From an uncultured Lachnoanaerobaculum sp. (lineage in GTDB: Bacteria; Bacillota; Clostridia; Lachnospirales; Lachnospiraceae): DNA of 64,000 nt. Below the pieces are notes generated by a model. The model saw nothing but the letters and a program-made list of their open reading frames with translations, was not told the DNA's origin and did no database searches. Position 1 is the first letter of the stretch, and every line of letters begins with the position of its first letter. Of the stretch, positions 41,975-49,942 are shown piece after piece. The position numbers and the translations under genes are program-made. Where the stretch lies: the NCBI GenBank assembly GCA_937925515.1, contig CALALP010000044.1:1-64000 (forward strand). Reading direction: 5' to 3'.

Positions 41975-42670
41975 TTATTTAACATTGAAAAAATATCCAA
42001 TCCCCCATTTAGTATGTACAAATTGCGGCTCACTTGGCTTAGGTTCTATTTTTTCCCTAAGTCGCCTTACATGAACATCAACTGTTCTGGCATCTCCACC
42101 GTCATTTGCCTTATTACCCCAAATTTCAGCTAAAAGTTTATCTCTACTAAATACCTTATTTGGATTAGTTGCAAGAAGTTCCAATATATCAAATTCTTTT
42201 GCAGTTAGATTTATTTCTTTATCATTTATTGTAACTCTATGACTTTCCAAATCAAGCTTTAAACTTCCGGCAACAATTATATTTTCCTTATCTTCATCTT
42301 TCTTAGAGTTTTTATTTCGTCTAAAAATAGCCTTAATCCTTGCTTTTACCTCTAAGATATTAAAGGGCTTTGTAATGTAGTCATCTGCACCATACTCAAG
42401 TCCTAAAATTTTATCTAAATCTCCACCTTTGGCAGTAAGCATAATTATAGGAACTTCTGAAAACTCTCTAATAGCCTGACAAACTTCCATACCGTCAGCC
42501 TTTGGTAACATCACATCAAGTAAAACTATATCATAAGTATTATTCTTTGCAAGTTCAATAGCCTCTTCGCCGTCATAAGCACAATCAACTTCCATTCCGT
42601 CTTGTTCAAGGCTAAAACGTATACCCTTAACTATTAACTTTTCATCATCTACAACTAATGCTCTTGCCAT
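41975..42670 (-). CDS. OmpR-family response regulator (orphan in this window)
   Basis: About 231 residues. The receiver domain has the DD pair in LVVDDEKL, phosphoacceptor Asp in IVLLDVMLPKADG, Thr in IIMLTAKG and Lys in DYITKPFN. The winged-helix DNA-binding domain has NLTAKEFDILELLATN, SRDKLLAEIWG and RTVDVHVRRLREKIE. It resembles WalR/PhoP-class regulators. The start at 42670 is used because AGGGG precedes it. No histidine kinase is adjacent: comEA lies upstream and rlmH downstream, so its kinase is encoded elsewhere. Confidence 0.92.
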   Translation of the reverse strand: MARALVVDDEKLIVKGIRFSLEQDGMEVDCAYDGEEAIELAKNNTYDIVLLDVMLPKADGMEVCQAIREFSEVPIIMLTAKGGDLDKILGLEYGADDYITKPFNILEVKARIKAIFRRNKNSKKDEDKENIIVAGSLKLDLESHRVTINDKEINLTAKEFDILELLATNPNKVFSRDKLLAEIWGNKANDGGDARTVDVHVRRLREKIEPKPSEPQFVHTKWGIGYFFNVK

Positions 42671-42681
42671 TTTTTCCACCC

Positions 42682-43380
42682 CTAAACTGTTATATTATCT
42701 TTTATCTTTTCAAAGGCATTTTCTTTTATTCCCGGTACTTTTTTTATGTCCTCAATAGTACCAAACTTACCATTTGCCTTTCTAAAATCAATTATATCTT
42801 CTGCTCTTTTTTCACCTATTCCTTTTAAACTCATAAGTTCTTCTTTTGTGGCAGTATTTATATTAATTTTTCTATCTGTCTTTTTATCTTCATTAAGATT
42901 TTCATTAATTTTGGTTTCAAAACTTATACTACTTTCCTTTAAAGCCTCTAACTCTCCTTGATTTGGGATATATATTTTCTCGCCGTCTTCTATTTTTCTA
43001 GCTAGATTTATATAATCTTTTACTGCATCTTCCTTAAAACCACCTGCTTTTTCAATAGCTTGGTTCACTCTTTCCTCAGAGTTCATTTCATATACTCCCG
43101 GAGAATTTACTGCACCACAAACATACACATATATATTTTCCTTTGTTTGAGCTACACTTTGTGCATTTATGGTTTCTATTTTTTCAGTAGTATCTGATGT
43201 CTTTTCATCTTTTAAAGAACTTTTAGTACTTTCTAAGTTTCTTTCATTTTCTAAAGTATTTTCATTTTTTGAAATGATTTCACTTTTACTACTAAATTTC
43301 TCACAACTATAAAGTATTCCTGCTACGATTATCAAAACTACTAAAAATGCTTTTTTAAGTATATTAAAATTAATTTTCAT
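42682..43380 (-). CDS. comEA: ComEA-like DNA-binding protein
   Basis: About 232 residues. An N-terminal membrane or lipoprotein signal (KKAFLVVLIIVAGILYSC) is followed by a Ser/Glu/Lys-rich linker, an SLBB domain (IYVYVCGAVNSPGVYEM, GEKIYIPNQGE) and a C-terminal helix-hairpin-helix DNA-binding domain (INTATKEELMSLKGIGEKRAEDII). ComEA binds incoming DNA at the cell surface during transformation. Other com genes are not in the window. Start at 43380 follows AAAGGAG. A Cys at the end of the signal may be lipidated, which would be unusual for ComEA. Confidence 0.88.
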   Translation of the reverse strand: MKINFNILKKAFLVVLIIVAGILYSCEKFSSKSEIISKNENTLENERNLESTKSSLKDEKTSDTTEKIETINAQSVAQTKENIYVYVCGAVNSPGVYEMNSEERVNQAIEKAGGFKEDAVKDYINLARKIEDGEKIYIPNQGELEALKESSISFETKINENLNEDKKTDRKININTATKEELMSLKGIGEKRAEDIIDFRKANGKFGTIEDIKKVPGIKENAFEKIKDNITV

Positions 43381-43456
43381 TCGGCTCCTTTCGGACACCG
43401 TATAAGTCTATTAATATCATACTACAAATTTAATTCTAAAAACAAGTAGAAATTAT

Positions 43457-44338
43457 CTATATAAATATATTAATCATTCCAAGTATAAAACCTATCAATG
43501 CACCTAAGTTTACAATAGTATCAAGTTCTTTTTTCATAATTGACATTACAAGTATTTCAAGTTCATCAATTCCCATGTCATTTATTTTACTTTCTACCAT
43601 TCCATATACATCAATTCCCTCTAAGAACTTATCTACTCCTTGGTTTATGACTTCAGTATAAATATTTGAAATCATTTCTTCTATTTTTTCACTACCTAAA
43701 TCAGTTTTTGAAATAATATCCCAAATAGATTGTGCCTCAATATTAGAAATCTTTTTTTCGACTTCATTTTCAAACATAAGGGGTGCTTTTATATCTACAA
43801 ATTTTTTAGTTTCTTCTTTTATAGGCACTGTTATAGTATTTAGAACTTTTTCAGTAAGAAATATCTTAAGCATACTATTTTCTGTCCTATTTCTGATAGC
43901 TTGCTTTGTTTCATCTGAAATTATTTCTTCAAGTTCTATACTTCTTAGTGAGTTCATAAGACTATTGGTGAGATGATTTTTTACTCCAAGTCTTATATTC
44001 TCATATTCTTCTTCACTTTTTGATACTGAAAGAATATCTTCTTTTATTGTTTTATCGAGATAAACTTTAATTTCCTTAAGTACTCTAGCTTTAGCCTCTT
44101 TGTCTAAAAGTCTTTCTGTAATGTCCTTTTTAGTAACAAGATTTTTTGAAACAGTTCTTGCAATGGCTCTTGCAAGCCTTGACTTTCCCTTTGGAATTGC
44201 CCCCGGGGTAAATGGGAGTTTAAAACCAAAAATCCTTATTTCATTTTTAGGTAAAAAAAGCATTTTTACAGCTATAAGGTTTGTAAAATATCCTATAATT
44301 GCTCCTATAAGAGGAGCTGTAATGTATTCAAATTTCAT
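43457..44338 (-). CDS. DUF445 family membrane protein (YheB-like)
   Basis: 293 residues with a helix at each end: an N-terminal IGAIIGYFTNLIAVKMLF segment and a C-terminal GALIGFILGMINIFI segment. Between them is a long soluble helical region. The motif FTPGAIPKGKSRLARAI is the family signature. Function unknown; the layout suggests a hairpin anchored at both ends in the membrane. Separate from the peroxide-defence genes by a palindrome. Confidence 0.85.
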   Translation of the reverse strand: MKFEYITAPLIGAIIGYFTNLIAVKMLFLPKNEIRIFGFKLPFTPGAIPKGKSRLARAIARTVSKNLVTKKDITERLLDKEAKARVLKEIKVYLDKTIKEDILSVSKSEEEYENIRLGVKNHLTNSLMNSLRSIELEEIISDETKQAIRNRTENSMLKIFLTEKVLNTITVPIKEETKKFVDIKAPLMFENEVEKKISNIEAQSIWDIISKTDLGSEKIEEMISNIYTEVINQGVDKFLEGIDVYGMVESKINDMGIDELEILVMSIMKKELDTIVNLGALIGFILGMINIFI

Positions 44339-44377
44339 TTATTATTCCTCATAAAGGTATTTAAAATTTAAAGCATA

Positions 44378-44408
44378 GGGTTATCCTCGCCGTTGGCGAG
44401 GATAACCC
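44378..44408. repeat. Palindromic hairpin of the CTCGCC/GGCGAG family
   Basis: Perfect 14-bp arms (44378-44391 and 44395-44408) with a GTT loop. The core CCTCGCC..GGCGAGG is shared with hairpins at 1-27 and 59706-59738. It lies between the DUF445 gene and ohrR and could act as a bidirectional terminator, although there is no long T-run. Confidence 0.85.
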
Positions 44409-44436
44409 CACAAAACATTTATATAAAACTAAAAAA

Positions 44437-44901
44437 TTACTCTACATCATTATTTTCCATATTTTTAATAACTTGATAAAGTAAGTTATAAAGTATATCC
44501 ATTTGCTCTTTTTCTATTCCAAGGCATATAGACATCTTCTTAGGTATGGATAGGGCTTTATCTTTTAAGTCCTCTCCATCCTTAGTTATACTTACAATAA
44601 GTGTTCTTTCATCTTCCTTTGAACGTTCTCTTGTAATATAGCCTTTGCCCTCAAGTTTCTTTAAAACAGGAGTAAGTGTGCCTGAGTCAAGCATAAGCTC
44701 TTCTCCAAGTTCCTTTACATTTACCTTTTTCTTAAACCAAAGCACCATCATAGTGATATATTGAGTATAGGTTAAATCTATTTCATCTAAAAAAGGTTTA
44801 TAACGTCTAACTATCTCTTTAGAACAGGCGTACAACGGAAAACATAGTTGGCTTTCAAGTCGTAACACGTCATATTTAGATTCTTCCTTTATTTCTTCCA
44901 T
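44437..44901 (-). CDS. ohrR: OhrR-type MarR-family peroxide sensor
   Basis: About 154 residues. It matches the OhrR pattern closely: LESQLCFPLYACS carries the redox-sensing Cys (Cys20 here, equal to Cys15 in Bacillus OhrR), then YKPFLDEIDLTYTQYITMMVLW, LDSGTLTPVLKKLEGKGYITR for the recognition region, and ERTLIVSITKDG for the wing. OhrR represses organic-peroxide defence until its Cys is oxidised. It follows the glutathione peroxidase gene by 23 nt. The target is probably gpx and perhaps the trx genes. Start at 44901 follows GGAGG; a TTG lies at 44913. Confidence 0.9.
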   Translation of the reverse strand: MEEIKEESKYDVLRLESQLCFPLYACSKEIVRRYKPFLDEIDLTYTQYITMMVLWFKKKVNVKELGEELMLDSGTLTPVLKKLEGKGYITRERSKEDERTLIVSITKDGEDLKDKALSIPKKMSICLGIEKEQMDILYNLLYQVIKNMENNDVE

Positions 44902-44924
44902 TTTCCCCTCCAAAGAGCAATTTA

Positions 44925-45485
44925 TTACAATAACTCATTTACTTTCTTTTCTATATTTTTTATATTTTCAGTTGGTTCAAATCTTTCTACAACATTTCCC
45001 TCTTTATCTATAAGGAACTTTGTAAAATTCCACCTAATATCTCTATTAGAATCAAATTTAGAATCAGAATCTTTTTTTGCAAGTTTTCCTAAAATTCCGT
45101 TTAATACAGAGGTTAAAGGGTGGCTTGGGTCAAAACCACCAAATCCCTTTTCATTAACCAAATACTTATATAAATCTATTGCATTTTCTCCGTTTACCTC
45201 CACTTTATCAAACTGTGGAAATGTAACACCAAATCTTGTACTGCAAAACTGAGCTATTTCCTCACTACTTCCCGGAGCTTGATTTCCAAATTGGTTACAT
45301 GGAAAATCTAAAATCTCAAGTCCTTTAGAATTTAGCTTTTCATATAATGCCTGTAATTCCTCATATTGAGGAGTAAATCCACATTCTGTAGCTGTATTTA
45401 CAATAAGTAGTACCTTTCCTTTATACTTTGAAAGCTCTACTTCATTTTGTTTATTATCTTTTACTTTAAAGCTATAAATGCTCAT
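44925..45485 (-). CDS. Thioredoxin-dependent glutathione-peroxidase-like protein
   Basis: 186 residues. Signature: NTATECGFTPQYEELQALY with Cys at the active site (no selenocysteine), the conserved Gln in FPCNQFGNQAPGS and the Trp in IRWNFTKFLID complete the triad. In bacteria such enzymes usually use thioredoxin as reductant to remove lipid and organic hydroperoxides. This fits with the trxA and trxB genes upstream and OhrR downstream. A candidate promoter with TTGCAA, 17 nt, TAATAT lies at 45517-45545. Confidence 0.93.
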   Translation of the reverse strand: MSIYSFKVKDNKQNEVELSKYKGKVLLIVNTATECGFTPQYEELQALYEKLNSKGLEILDFPCNQFGNQAPGSSEEIAQFCSTRFGVTFPQFDKVEVNGENAIDLYKYLVNEKGFGGFDPSHPLTSVLNGILGKLAKKDSDSKFDSNRDIRWNFTKFLIDKEGNVVERFEPTENIKNIEKKVNELL

Positions 45486-45516
45486 TTATTAATCTCCATT
45501 CTAAACATGAATTTAT

Positions 45517-45545
45517 ATATTACTATTAAATCTTAATTATTGCAA
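45517..45545 (-). promoter_or_regulatory. Candidate promoter of gpx-ohrR
   Basis: Minus-strand TTGCAA (45540-45545), 17-nt spacer, TAATAT (45517-45522), about 32 nt before the gpx start. No clear OhrR palindrome was found around it. Confidence 0.45.
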
Positions 45546-45550
45546 TATTT

Positions 45551-46471
45551 TTATCCTATATAATCACATGCTGCAAGTGCAGCTACTGCACCATCAGAGG
45601 CGGCAGTTGCAAGTTGCCTTATCTTTTTAGTTCTACAATCTCCTGCAACAAATATTCCCTCATGATTTGTTTTACAATCCTCTCCTGCAACTATATAACC
45701 GGAAGAATCTAATTTAACTAAATGCTCAAAATCTTTATTTTCCGGTGTTTGACCTATGGCAACAAAAAGTCCTGATACATTAAGAATTCTTTTTTCCTTA
45801 GTGTTTTTATCTTCAACCTCTACACCGTCAAGTCCGTCCTCGCCTATAAGCCTACTTATAGTCGCATTAAGTACAAACTCTACATTTTCCTTTGAGCGAA
45901 GTATTTTTTCAAGTCTATCTTCTCCCCTAAACTGATCTCTTCTATGGATTATATAGACCTTTTTACAATAATTACTTAAAAAAATCGCATCTTCAAGTGC
46001 AGTATTTCCACCTCCTGCAACTGCTACCTCTTGATTTTTATAAAATGCTCCGTCGCAAGTAGCACAATAAGATACACCTGCCCCTATCCATTCACTTTCA
46101 TGTTCTATTCCAAGAGGTCTATTTTTAGCACCTGTTGCAAGAATAACAGCCTTACACTCATAACTTTGTTTATCTGTATGGACAACTTTAAGCTCACCGA
46201 CAGTTGAATTTTCAAGGGTTATTCCATTTACCTTTTCATATAAAACTTCTACTCCAAGTTCCTTAGCTTGTTCATATATTGCATTTGCAAATTCATAACC
46301 TGAAATGTGTTTAATTCCCGGATAATTTTCAACTTCAGGAGTATTTACAATCTGTCCTCCATGTGTAAGTGCCTCTAAAACAAGAACTGTTTTACCTGCT
46401 CTTGCAGCATAAATTGCAGCTGAAAGTCCGGCAGTTCCTGCTCCTACTACAATTATATCTACACTTCTCAT
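45551..46471 (-). CDS. trxB: Thioredoxin reductase
   Basis: 306 residues, full length. FAD-binding GAGTAGLSAAIYAA is at the N-terminus, the redox disulfide is CATCDG, the NADPH motif is VAGGGNTALEDA, and the C-terminal FAD motif is FVAGDCRTKKIRQ. It reduces thioredoxin with NADPH. It follows trxA by 9 nt and precedes gpx, forming a complete electron path to the peroxidase. Confidence 0.95.
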   Translation of the reverse strand: MRSVDIIVVGAGTAGLSAAIYAARAGKTVLVLEALTHGGQIVNTPEVENYPGIKHISGYEFANAIYEQAKELGVEVLYEKVNGITLENSTVGELKVVHTDKQSYECKAVILATGAKNRPLGIEHESEWIGAGVSYCATCDGAFYKNQEVAVAGGGNTALEDAIFLSNYCKKVYIIHRRDQFRGEDRLEKILRSKENVEFVLNATISRLIGEDGLDGVEVEDKNTKEKRILNVSGLFVAIGQTPENKDFEHLVKLDSSGYIVAGEDCKTNHEGIFVAGDCRTKKIRQLATAASDGAVAALAACDYIG

Positions 46472-46480
46472 AAAATCTCC

Positions 46481-46792
46481 TTACTCATTTACTAATCTAA
46501 TTACTTCTTCCTTAGGTAACACACCTGTATGCTTATTTACTACTTCGCCGTTTTTAAATACCATAAGTGTAGGAATTGTTCTTACCTTAAACTGATTTAC
46601 AAGTTCAGGTTGTTCATCTGCATTTATCTTACCTACTTTAAAATCATGTTCTTCACTTGCTATTTCTTCAATAATAGGAAGTAACATTCTACAAGGACCA
46701 CACCAACTCGCCCAAAAGTCTACTAATACAGGCTTATCTGATTTTAATACTTCACTTTCAAAATTTTCTAATGTTATATTTAGTTCTGCCAT
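46481..46792 (-). CDS. trxA: Thioredoxin
   Basis: 103 residues with the active site WCGPC in FWASWCGPCRM, the cis-Pro in VRTIPTLMVF and the FKVGKINADEQ segment. The ATG at 46792 follows AAGGAG; an in-frame extension to 46861 would add a charged, non-family leader. It lies 65 nt after tcdA and immediately before trxB. Confidence 0.95.
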   Translation of the reverse strand: MAELNITLENFESEVLKSDKPVLVDFWASWCGPCRMLLPIIEEIASEEHDFKVGKINADEQPELVNQFKVRTIPTLMVFKNGEVVNKHTGVLPKEEVIRLVNE

Positions 46793-46857
46793 TTCTTTTC
46801 TCCTTATCTTAACTCGTTTGACTACTGGATTAATTTTAAACAATTTAATTTTAAATG

Positions 46858-47574
46858 TCAAGAGGTAAAATCTTTTATAATTTCTCCTGCTATAATTAGA
46901 CCTGCTACCGAGGGTACAAAAGATATAGAGCCCGGAGTTATTTTTCTGCTATTTGCATTTATTTTAGTACAATTATTATCTATTGGTTTTATAGGTTTTT
47001 CCTTAGAATAAACCACTTTTAAATTTTTTATTCCATGCTTTTTCAGTTCATTTCTCATTACTCTTGCTAAAGGACATACACTTGTCTTATAAATATCACT
47101 TACTTCAAGCATAGTTGGGTCTAATTTATTACCTGCTCCCATTGCACTTATTATAGGGGTTTTAGATTCAAATGCCTGTAAAACTAAAGATATTTTTCCT
47201 GTTACAGTATCTATGGCATCTACTACATAATCATATAAGGTAAAATCAAACTTACTTTTATTTTCCGGAAGATAAAAACATTTATAAACTTTTACATTAC
47301 AACTTGGATTAATATCTAAGACTCTTTCTTTCATAACTTCTACCTTTAATTTTCCAAGAGTACTGTTTAAGGCAACTATCTGCCTATTTAAGTTACTTTT
47401 GGCAACTACATCATTATCAATAAGATCAAGATTTCCTATGCCGCATCTTGCAAGTGCCTCAACTACAAAACCACCAACTCCACCAATTCCAAATACTGCA
47501 ACCCTTTTTTTAGCTAAGTTCTCTACATTTTCCTCTCCTAAAAGAAGTGCTGTTCGTATAAATTCTTCTTTCAT
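46858..47574 (-). CDS. tcdA: tRNA threonylcarbamoyladenosine dehydratase TcdA
   Basis: 238 residues of the E1/ThiF-like family. ATP-binding motif GIGGVGGFVVEALAR, LIDNDVVAKSNLNRQI, and VVDAIDTVTGK are typical. TcdA (YgdL/CsdL) cyclises t6A37 to ct6A in tRNA. The C-terminal SKEKPIKP segment and PGSISFVPSVAGLIIAG end are also conserved. It overlaps the AI-2E-family gene by 4 nt. With mtaB and thiI this window is rich in tRNA-modification genes. Confidence 0.9.
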   Translation of the reverse strand: MKEEFIRTALLLGEENVENLAKKRVAVFGIGGVGGFVVEALARCGIGNLDLIDNDVVAKSNLNRQIVALNSTLGKLKVEVMKERVLDINPSCNVKVYKCFYLPENKSKFDFTLYDYVVDAIDTVTGKISLVLQAFESKTPIISAMGAGNKLDPTMLEVSDIYKTSVCPLARVMRNELKKHGIKNLKVVYSKEKPIKPIDNNCTKINANSRKITPGSISFVPSVAGLIIAGEIIKDFTS

Positions 47575-48695
47575 TTTAACCCCTTTTTCCTAAATTCACT
47601 TCCAATATCAACTATAACCTTAATACTATATTTTAAACTGTCAAATATTCCATACTCATATAATCTTAATATAATCATTCCAATAGGTATTGCTATTAGC
47701 ATGCCTGTAAAGCCCTTTAATTTAAAACCTATAAATAAACTTAAAAGAGTTAAGATTCCGGGCATTCCCATATGCTCGCCCATCATTTTAGGCTGAAAAA
47801 TTTGTTTTAAAACCTGTGTTAAAAGATAGGTTATGATAAGCCCTACCCCTACAAAGTAATTTGAACCTATAAACTCCACTATTGCCCAAGGAATTAGAAT
47901 AGTTCCTGCACCTACAACAGGTAAATAGTCAAATATTCCAATAAGTATTGCAAGTAAGATTGCCGACTTTATCTTTAAAATAAAAAAGCAAATTGCTATT
48001 ATTACCATGACGGCTAAGGATATTTTTATCTGAACTAAAAAATACCCTACTAATATATTTTTAAAATCTTTTTTCATTCTCGATACATACTTGGCTAAAA
48101 ACTTAGGAGTAATTTTATTAAAAAAAATAGATACCCTTTCCTTTTCAACAATGAATATATAAGTTGCCACTATGGTTACAATGCTATAAACTAAAAGCTT
48201 AGGTATAAATGTAGCAATCTTTTTTGCTATCTCTAAAGTTGGAAATGCAAACTCTGAAATTATATTCTTAAACTGCTCAAATGAACTTGAAAGCATCTCT
48301 TTAAATTCATTTTTATGAATTATTGGGAAATGTTCAAGTAATAGCATTATCCTATTTTCCATAGCTTTTATGTCATTTTCCGAGCTTTTTATAATTTGAG
48401 GTAACGACTCAAAAAAGTTTAATGACAAAGAAACTATCAGAGATATTATAAGGTAAATGCATATAAATATTATTGCTAAAACAAAGACTGAGATAATAAT
48501 TGAACTATGTTTTCTATGAATATTAATTTTTTTAGATAAGAAATTTACTAAAGGACTTGCAATCAATGAAATAATATACGCAAGAACAAATGGAAAAAAA
48601 TAAACTATAACTTTTGGTACAAAAAATATACATATTGATATTCCTAATATGTATAATAAAATATTAAAAATAGCTGAACAAAGCCTATTTATCAT
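47571..48695 (-). CDS. AI-2E family transporter (YtvI/TqsA-like membrane protein)
   Basis: About 374 residues with eight membrane helices in the AI-2E pattern: two pairs at the N-terminus, a long soluble helical stretch (about residues 80-160), then IFDYLPVVGAGTILIPWAIVE and the conserved KPKMMGEH-like segment (QPKMMGEHMGMPGIL). The family includes exporters and Na+/H+-linked proteins, so the substrate is not certain. The ATG at 48695 has AGGAGG 5 nt before it; an in-frame ATG at 48725 would start inside the palindrome. Confidence 0.88.
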   Translation of the reverse strand: MINRLCSAIFNILLYILGISICIFFVPKVIVYFFPFVLAYIISLIASPLVNFLSKKINIHRKHSSIIISVFVLAIIFICIYLIISLIVSLSLNFFESLPQIIKSSENDIKAMENRIMLLLEHFPIIHKNEFKEMLSSSFEQFKNIISEFAFPTLEIAKKIATFIPKLLVYSIVTIVATYIFIVEKERVSIFFNKITPKFLAKYVSRMKKDFKNILVGYFLVQIKISLAVMVIIAICFFILKIKSAILLAILIGIFDYLPVVGAGTILIPWAIVEFIGSNYFVGVGLIITYLLTQVLKQIFQPKMMGEHMGMPGILTLLSLFIGFKLKGFTGMLIAIPIGMIILRLYEYGIFDSLKYSIKVIVDIGSEFRKKGLK

Positions 48696-48714
48696 CAAGC
48701 CTCCTATTGATTGG

Positions 48715-48743
48715 GGGTGTTGCAAAATAATTTTGCAACACCC
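48715..48743. repeat. Abutted terminal inverted repeats (solo MITE ends)
   Basis: GGGTGTTGCAAAA (48715-48727) and TTTTGCAACACCC (48731-48743) are perfect 13-bp inverted repeats with only TAA between. The same right end occurs at 71-83 and a variant left end at 59654. It looks like a miniature element that has lost its interior. It lies between the aminotransferase stop and the AI-2E gene start and can form a strong hairpin. Confidence 0.8.
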
Positions 48744-48754
48744 TTAAATTACTA

Positions 48755-49942
48755 CTAATTAAACACTTCCTTAGCCACTTTCTCAAATGCAAGCAATGAC
48801 CTCTTTATCATATCTTCACTTACACAATATGAAAGTCTAGCATATCCTGCACAAGCAAATGCAGAACCCGGAACAAGTAAAATATTATATTTCTTACATA
48901 TCTCACAAAAACTCTTGTCATCATTATTAGGTGCTTTCACAAATAAGTAAAATGCTCCCTGTGGTTTAACTACATCAAATTTAAGTTCCTTTAAACCATT
49001 ATATATAAGATTTCTATTTTTAGCATAAAACTCTACATTAACGTCCATATCAAAACACCTGGAAATCGCCCTTTGAATGAGTGAAGGAGCATTAACACTA
49101 CCACAACATCTGTTTGCAATAGTTGCAGCAGAAACTATATCCTCACTTTCAGGAATATTGCCAGGCACAAGTAACCAACCGATTCTTTCTCCTGCAAGCG
49201 AAAAAGATTTAGAATAAGAATAAACTACAACTGCATGCTTTATAAATGTCGGTACCCAAGGAACATAGGTATTATCATATACAAGTTCTCTATAAGGCTC
49301 ATCAGATATAGTTAAAATTGTTGTTCCAAGCTCTTTCTCTTTTTGAGTAATTACCTCATCTATTCCCTTTAAAACCTCTTCACTATAAACAACACCTGTC
49401 GGATTATGAGGGGTATTGATAATTATTGCCTTAGTTTTAGCATTTATAGTTTCTTTTAACTTTTCTAAATCAGGCATAAATGTCTTTGTATCAGCAGGAA
49501 TTACTACAAGCTTTCCGTCATAATTAGATACATAATTTCCATATTCCACAAAGTAAGGTGCAAATGTAATCACTTCGTCATCTTTATCAATTATGGCTTT
49601 TAATAAAATGTTTATTGCCATTGCAGCACCTGAAGTCATAATTAAATTAGTTGCTTTATAATCAGTATTATATTTTTTATTAAGACTTTCTGCTAATTTT
49701 TCTCTTACATCTAAATAACCTGCATTTGTCATATAACCATGTACTAAAACAGGGTCTTCCTCTGATAGTACATCTACAATAGCCTTGTTGATAGCGGCAG
49801 GAGCCGGCATATTTGGATTACCAAGACTAAAATCAAACACATTTTTCCTTCCGTAAATCTTAGCTAGGCGATTTCCTTCTTCAAACATTTTTCTTATTAC
49901 AGAATTATTACCTAGCATTGCTTTCATTTTCTTTGAAACCAT
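48755..49942 (-). CDS. PLP-dependent aminotransferase (aspartate aminotransferase class I)
   Basis: 395 residues. The PLP lysine is in YSYSKSFSLAGERIGW, the substrate-carboxylate Arg is in GYARLSYCVS near the C-terminus, and DFSLGNPNMPAP and INTPHNPTGVVYSEE are characteristic of this class. It catalyses amino-group transfer with 2-oxoglutarate; likely amino donors are aspartate or aromatic/branched residues. Start overlaps the stop of the polymerase gene by 1 nt (TAATG), with GGGAGG upstream. Confidence 0.9.
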   Translation of the reverse strand: MVSKKMKAMLGNNSVIRKMFEEGNRLAKIYGRKNVFDFSLGNPNMPAPAAINKAIVDVLSEEDPVLVHGYMTNAGYLDVREKLAESLNKKYNTDYKATNLIMTSGAAMAINILLKAIIDKDDEVITFAPYFVEYGNYVSNYDGKLVVIPADTKTFMPDLEKLKETINAKTKAIIINTPHNPTGVVYSEEVLKGIDEVITQKEKELGTTILTISDEPYRELVYDNTYVPWVPTFIKHAVVVYSYSKSFSLAGERIGWLLVPGNIPESEDIVSAATIANRCCGSVNAPSLIQRAISRCFDMDVNVEFYAKNRNLIYNGLKELKFDVVKPQGAFYLFVKAPNNDDKSFCEICKKYNILLVPGSAFACAGYARLSYCVSEDMIKRSLLAFEKVAKEVFN

